Source of the DNA: Myxocyprinus asiaticus
Lineage: Eukaryota > Chordata > Actinopteri > Cypriniformes > Catostomidae
Length of the DNA: 64,000 nt
Direction of reading: 5' to 3'
NCBI RefSeq assembly: GCF_019703515.2
Contig: NC_059348.1
Span: 22,182,156-22,246,155 of the forward strand
Shown piece by piece: positions 61,386 through 64,000 of this stretch. Position numbers and translations under genes: made by a program. Below the pieces are notes generated by a model. That model was not told where the DNA came from. It was given only the letters and a program-made list of their open reading frames with translations, and ran no database searches. Position 1 is the first letter of the stretch; each line of letters opens with the position of its first letter.

Positions 61386-62990
61386 GTTACATCAGAATGT
61401 TATTTTGTGCATGTACACTAAGTTTTGTTAAGTTTAAAATGTGCACACACAAGATATGGGTCAATTAGTCATAATAGGCCATACCCAAAAACCTATCGGC
61501 TAATATCTTCTGAATGATTTTCCATATCAAAATTTTTTGATAACTTTTTGTCAGGAATGTCTGTAGATAATGTATACAAAGTTTTGAGTGAATCGGGCAA
61601 ACAGCCTAGGACAAGTTTGAAAAAGTAGGTTTTAAGATGGAGTTTTTTTGCGGAAATGGAAATTCATGTGACCACATCATTTTGGAGGCACTGATGGATT
61701 TGCAGAAATAAAAATTAAAATATTTTTATCCTATACAATTCTGGAGTTAATTCAACTGCTTTGAGCACAGTTGCACAATTAGGATTTTCTTAAGTTATAG
61801 CACCCCCTAGCATAAAAAATTAACAAAACTCTAAATTTTACCTCAGAGTGTTCTCTTGTCTATGTGTACAAAGTTTTGTTAAAGTTTGAAAATTACACAC
61901 AAGATACAGGCTAATTAGTCATTATAGGCCATGACCCTAAACATATTTGTTTATATCTTCAAATGATTGCACGTATTAAAATTCTTTTGATAATTTTTGT
62001 CAGGAGGGTCTGTAAATTATGTATACCAAGTTTCATGATAATCGGGCAAATGGCCTAGGACGAGTTTGAAAAAGTAAGTTTTTCGAATAAATCAAAATTG
62101 GAGAAAATCTTTCTTGCGGAAATGGAAATTCAAGTGACCATATGATTTGGGGGCACTAATGGATTCAGAGAAGCTACAAATTTGTATTGTAGCCTATATG
62201 GTTCCAGAATTATGAGCAAAAATGCAAATTAGCTTATTACTGTGTGGCCGATTGTCACAAAATTTGATATGCGGTAATTTGAAGGTGCTGAAATTTTATT
62301 GGCCATTGGCAGCTATTTTTGTTAATTTGTCGAATCGATTTTTTAAGAATATGTTAGCATTTGAACCAAAGAAGATGCATATTTAATTTTAACTTAGTTG
62401 CTCTAACGGCTGTAAAGTTATGACAGTTTTTTAGTTGTAGCACCCCCTAAGGGTGAAACCGCTGACGTCTTGTAAACATCCTGTTGACTATGTGTACCGA
62501 GTTTGGTTTCTTTTGGAGTTTGCGTTGAGTAGATATTGATCAATTACTCAAATTGCGTTTAACCAAAGGAATTGTATCATTAATATCTTTGGAACAATTT
62601 CACATATCGAAATTCTTTTGATAATTTTTTGTTAGGGGCGTCCGTAGATGATGTATGCCAAATTGCTTGCTGATCGGACAAACGGTCTAGGAAGAGTTTG
62701 AAAAAGTAGGCTTTTCATAAAATTCAAAATGGCATAAAAAATTATAGACAGAAATGAAATCGGAGATATATTGAATTTCGATTGTAGCCCTTACAGTTGC
62801 AGAGATATGAGCCAAAACATAAAAGTGTTTATTATAGCACCACCTAGGGTCAGATGGGTGTGCGTTTGTGCACCTGAGTAGTGATGGGGATTTGGGATCA
62901 TCCTGCCAAGTTTGGTGTCTCCACGACTTACGGTCTCTGACGCCCAGACACTTTTAGGGCAGAAAAAAAAAGAAGAAAAAGTAGAAAATC
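61386..62990. repeat. Diverged tandem units (TCGGGCAAAnnGCCTAGGA)
   Basis: Three units carry the same order of words: TCAAAATT then TTTGATAA, then TGTCAGGA, GTCTGTAGAT, TCGGGCAAACAGCCTAGGA and GTTTGAAAAAGTAGG, at about 61530-61630, 61978-62080 and 62600-62710. Intervening words such as TATAGCACCCCCTAG also recur (61797, ~62436, ~62835). Spacing is about 450 and 620 bp. No reading frame is conserved between units. Confidence 0.75.
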
Positions 62991-63100
62991 AGCACAACTA
63001 CAATAGGGTTCCAGCAGCTTCACTGCTTGGCCCCCTAAAAAGAAGGAAATCAGTACAATTACAATAGGGTTCCAGCAGCTTCGCTAATTGGCCCCCTAAT
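62990..63100. repeat. Duplicated terminal unit (two ~55-bp copies)
   Basis: CTACAATAGGGTTCCAGCAG, then CTTCACTGCTTGGCCCCCTAA, is repeated at once with CTTCGCTAATTGGCCCCCTAA. Confidence 0.9.
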
Positions 63101-63147
63101 AAAATAGTGTTACCGTATTATTTTCTTGACTTTCGGTTACGTTTACA

Positions 63148-64000
63148 AAGGGATGCACCGATATGGAATTTCTGGACTGATACCGATAACCGAATATTCA
63201 CAGACAATTGTGGCCGATAATGATAATTAGAAAAAAAAATTTTACTTTTTATTTTTAATCCTTTACCTGAAACTGCTAGCTAATTCATTAAAAGCTTCTC
63301 ATTTAAAAAATAGATGGCATTTAAAAGCTTGGAATTTGGACTTGCTGCAGATGAAACATGAACCAAAAATGTGCCAACATTCAAGATGAATGCTGATTTG
63401 AATCAGAAAAATATGACAATGCACTTGCTTAAATTGTATGATGCCCTTTTGTTTGAGTGTTTACGGTAACCCTGATGACTCGCTAACAGGGAGAACAATG
63501 AATTTCTAACAGCTGTAATAATGCATTTAACCAAAATGAGGCAATAAACAACATGTCATGCACAATAAACTACAAAACACACAATACAGACCCTAATCTC
63601 TATATACATGATGTAATATTTATGCTAGCAAACAGACTGCAAGTGCAGCGGTGTTTTGTGTGGGTTATGCATGTACGCGCACATCTCATTCACAGGTGCT
63701 TATTACAGCACTCATCTGAAACAGTTTCATTGTATAATGAAATGTGATGACAATGGGAATAGGTAACATCATTCAGATCATAACTCATGAGTCATAACAT
63801 TAGAAAAGTATCAACATGTAAAATACAAGCACATTCGTTTCACTCACAAACTAGAGTTTTTAGCCACCTCACATCACTCTGTGAGGATTGTTTCCCACAT
63901 TGCTTATATTACATGAAGTAATAAACAAATAGGATTGCCTCCAAGAAACATACATACATGTTTTGTCACGTTTATTACCGTGTCATGTTGTTACTTACAG
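63148..64000. mobile_element. hAT left end, continuing beyond the window
   Basis: AGGGATGCACCGATATGGAA followed by CGATAACCGAATATTC matches the style of the hAT at 7358. No right end occurs before 64000. The interior seen here is non-coding. Confidence 0.55.

Larger units (their letters stand above)
57889..63100. repeat. Large repeat with GCCGCAAGCGGC hairpin and GGGGGCCAAGC ends
   Basis: The left side has a perfect hairpin GCCGC-AA-GCGGC (57893-57904) and GGGGGCCAAGCAC. The right side has CAGCTTCACTGC and GCTTGGCCCCCTAA, so GGGGGCCAAGC is inverted at the two ends. It is interrupted by the hAT at 58107-59825 and the Sleeping Beauty-type copy at 60104-61385. The remaining ~2.2 kb is non-coding and contains diverged tandem units (61386-62990). 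I recognise the family from cyprinid DNA but not its superfamily. Confidence 0.5.

Noticed and set aside
61386..62990. CRISPR-like array
   Set aside because: Units are long, diverged and without short identical repeats or regular spacers; the setting is eukaryotic repeat DNA.

Overview
This is eukaryotic DNA with no host gene that I can support. It is AT-rich and consists almost wholly of degenerate, nested transposable elements: Tc1-like DNA transposons, many hAT-type elements with 8-bp target duplications, TTAA-flanked elements, a CR1/L2-type LINE and tRNA-derived SINEs. The repeat families (Sleeping Beauty-type Tc1, hATs ending in TAGGGATGCACCGATA, the tRNA SINE beginning GGGCCTGGGTAGCTC, repeats ending in GCTTGGCCCCCTAA) are those I associate with ray-finned fish, most likely a cyprinid (carp/barb/danio relatives). 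The species is inference; no host exon anchors it. The window is probably intergenic DNA or a long intron.

Layout. 0-6 kb: a truncated Tc1 copy, a hAT remnant, an internally deleted Tc1 derivative, two MITEs, and a hAT (4453-5571) whose left end is folded into a 176-bp palindrome. 7.3-9.5 kb: a hAT inside a hAT, each with its own target duplication. 11.9-13.3 kb: a Sleeping Beauty-type relic. 15-19 kb: a Tc1 5' fragment, a hAT holding a TTAA element, and a second internally deleted Tc1. 19.4-23 kb: hAT and other terminal-repeat elements. 23.2-25.5 kb: an LTR-like segment and a broken LINE. 25.7-28.1 kb: a hAT containing a SINE. 29.3-30.3 kb: a TTAA element with an exon-like ORF and a nested hAT. 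31.1-34.3 kb: a hAT with a Tc1 inside. 37 kb: a SINE with a 14-bp target duplication. 42.1-44.6 kb: a hAT with a recognisable but broken BED-finger transposase. 44.6-45.8 kb: a short hAT. 48.8-52.1 kb: two Tc1 elements end to end. 53.4-54.8 kb: a SINE carrying a 60-bp duplicate of nearby DNA. 55.6-57 kb: another Tc1. 57.9-63.1 kb: a large repeat with internal tandem units, interrupted by a hAT and a second Sleeping Beauty-type copy. 63.1 kb to the end: the start of one more hAT.

No transposase here is intact. Every Tc1, hAT and LINE reading frame has stops, frameshifts or lost catalytic residues, although terminal repeats and transposase-binding repeats often survive. Insertion order can be read from nesting and target duplications. 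The most notable items are the exon-like RINIG-motif ORFs with splice donors beside hAT insertions, the palindromised hAT end, the 60-bp duplication in the SINE, a nonsense codon shared by two Tc1 copies, and two Tc1 derivatives sharing one internal deletion. I found no evidence of a new multi-gene system.
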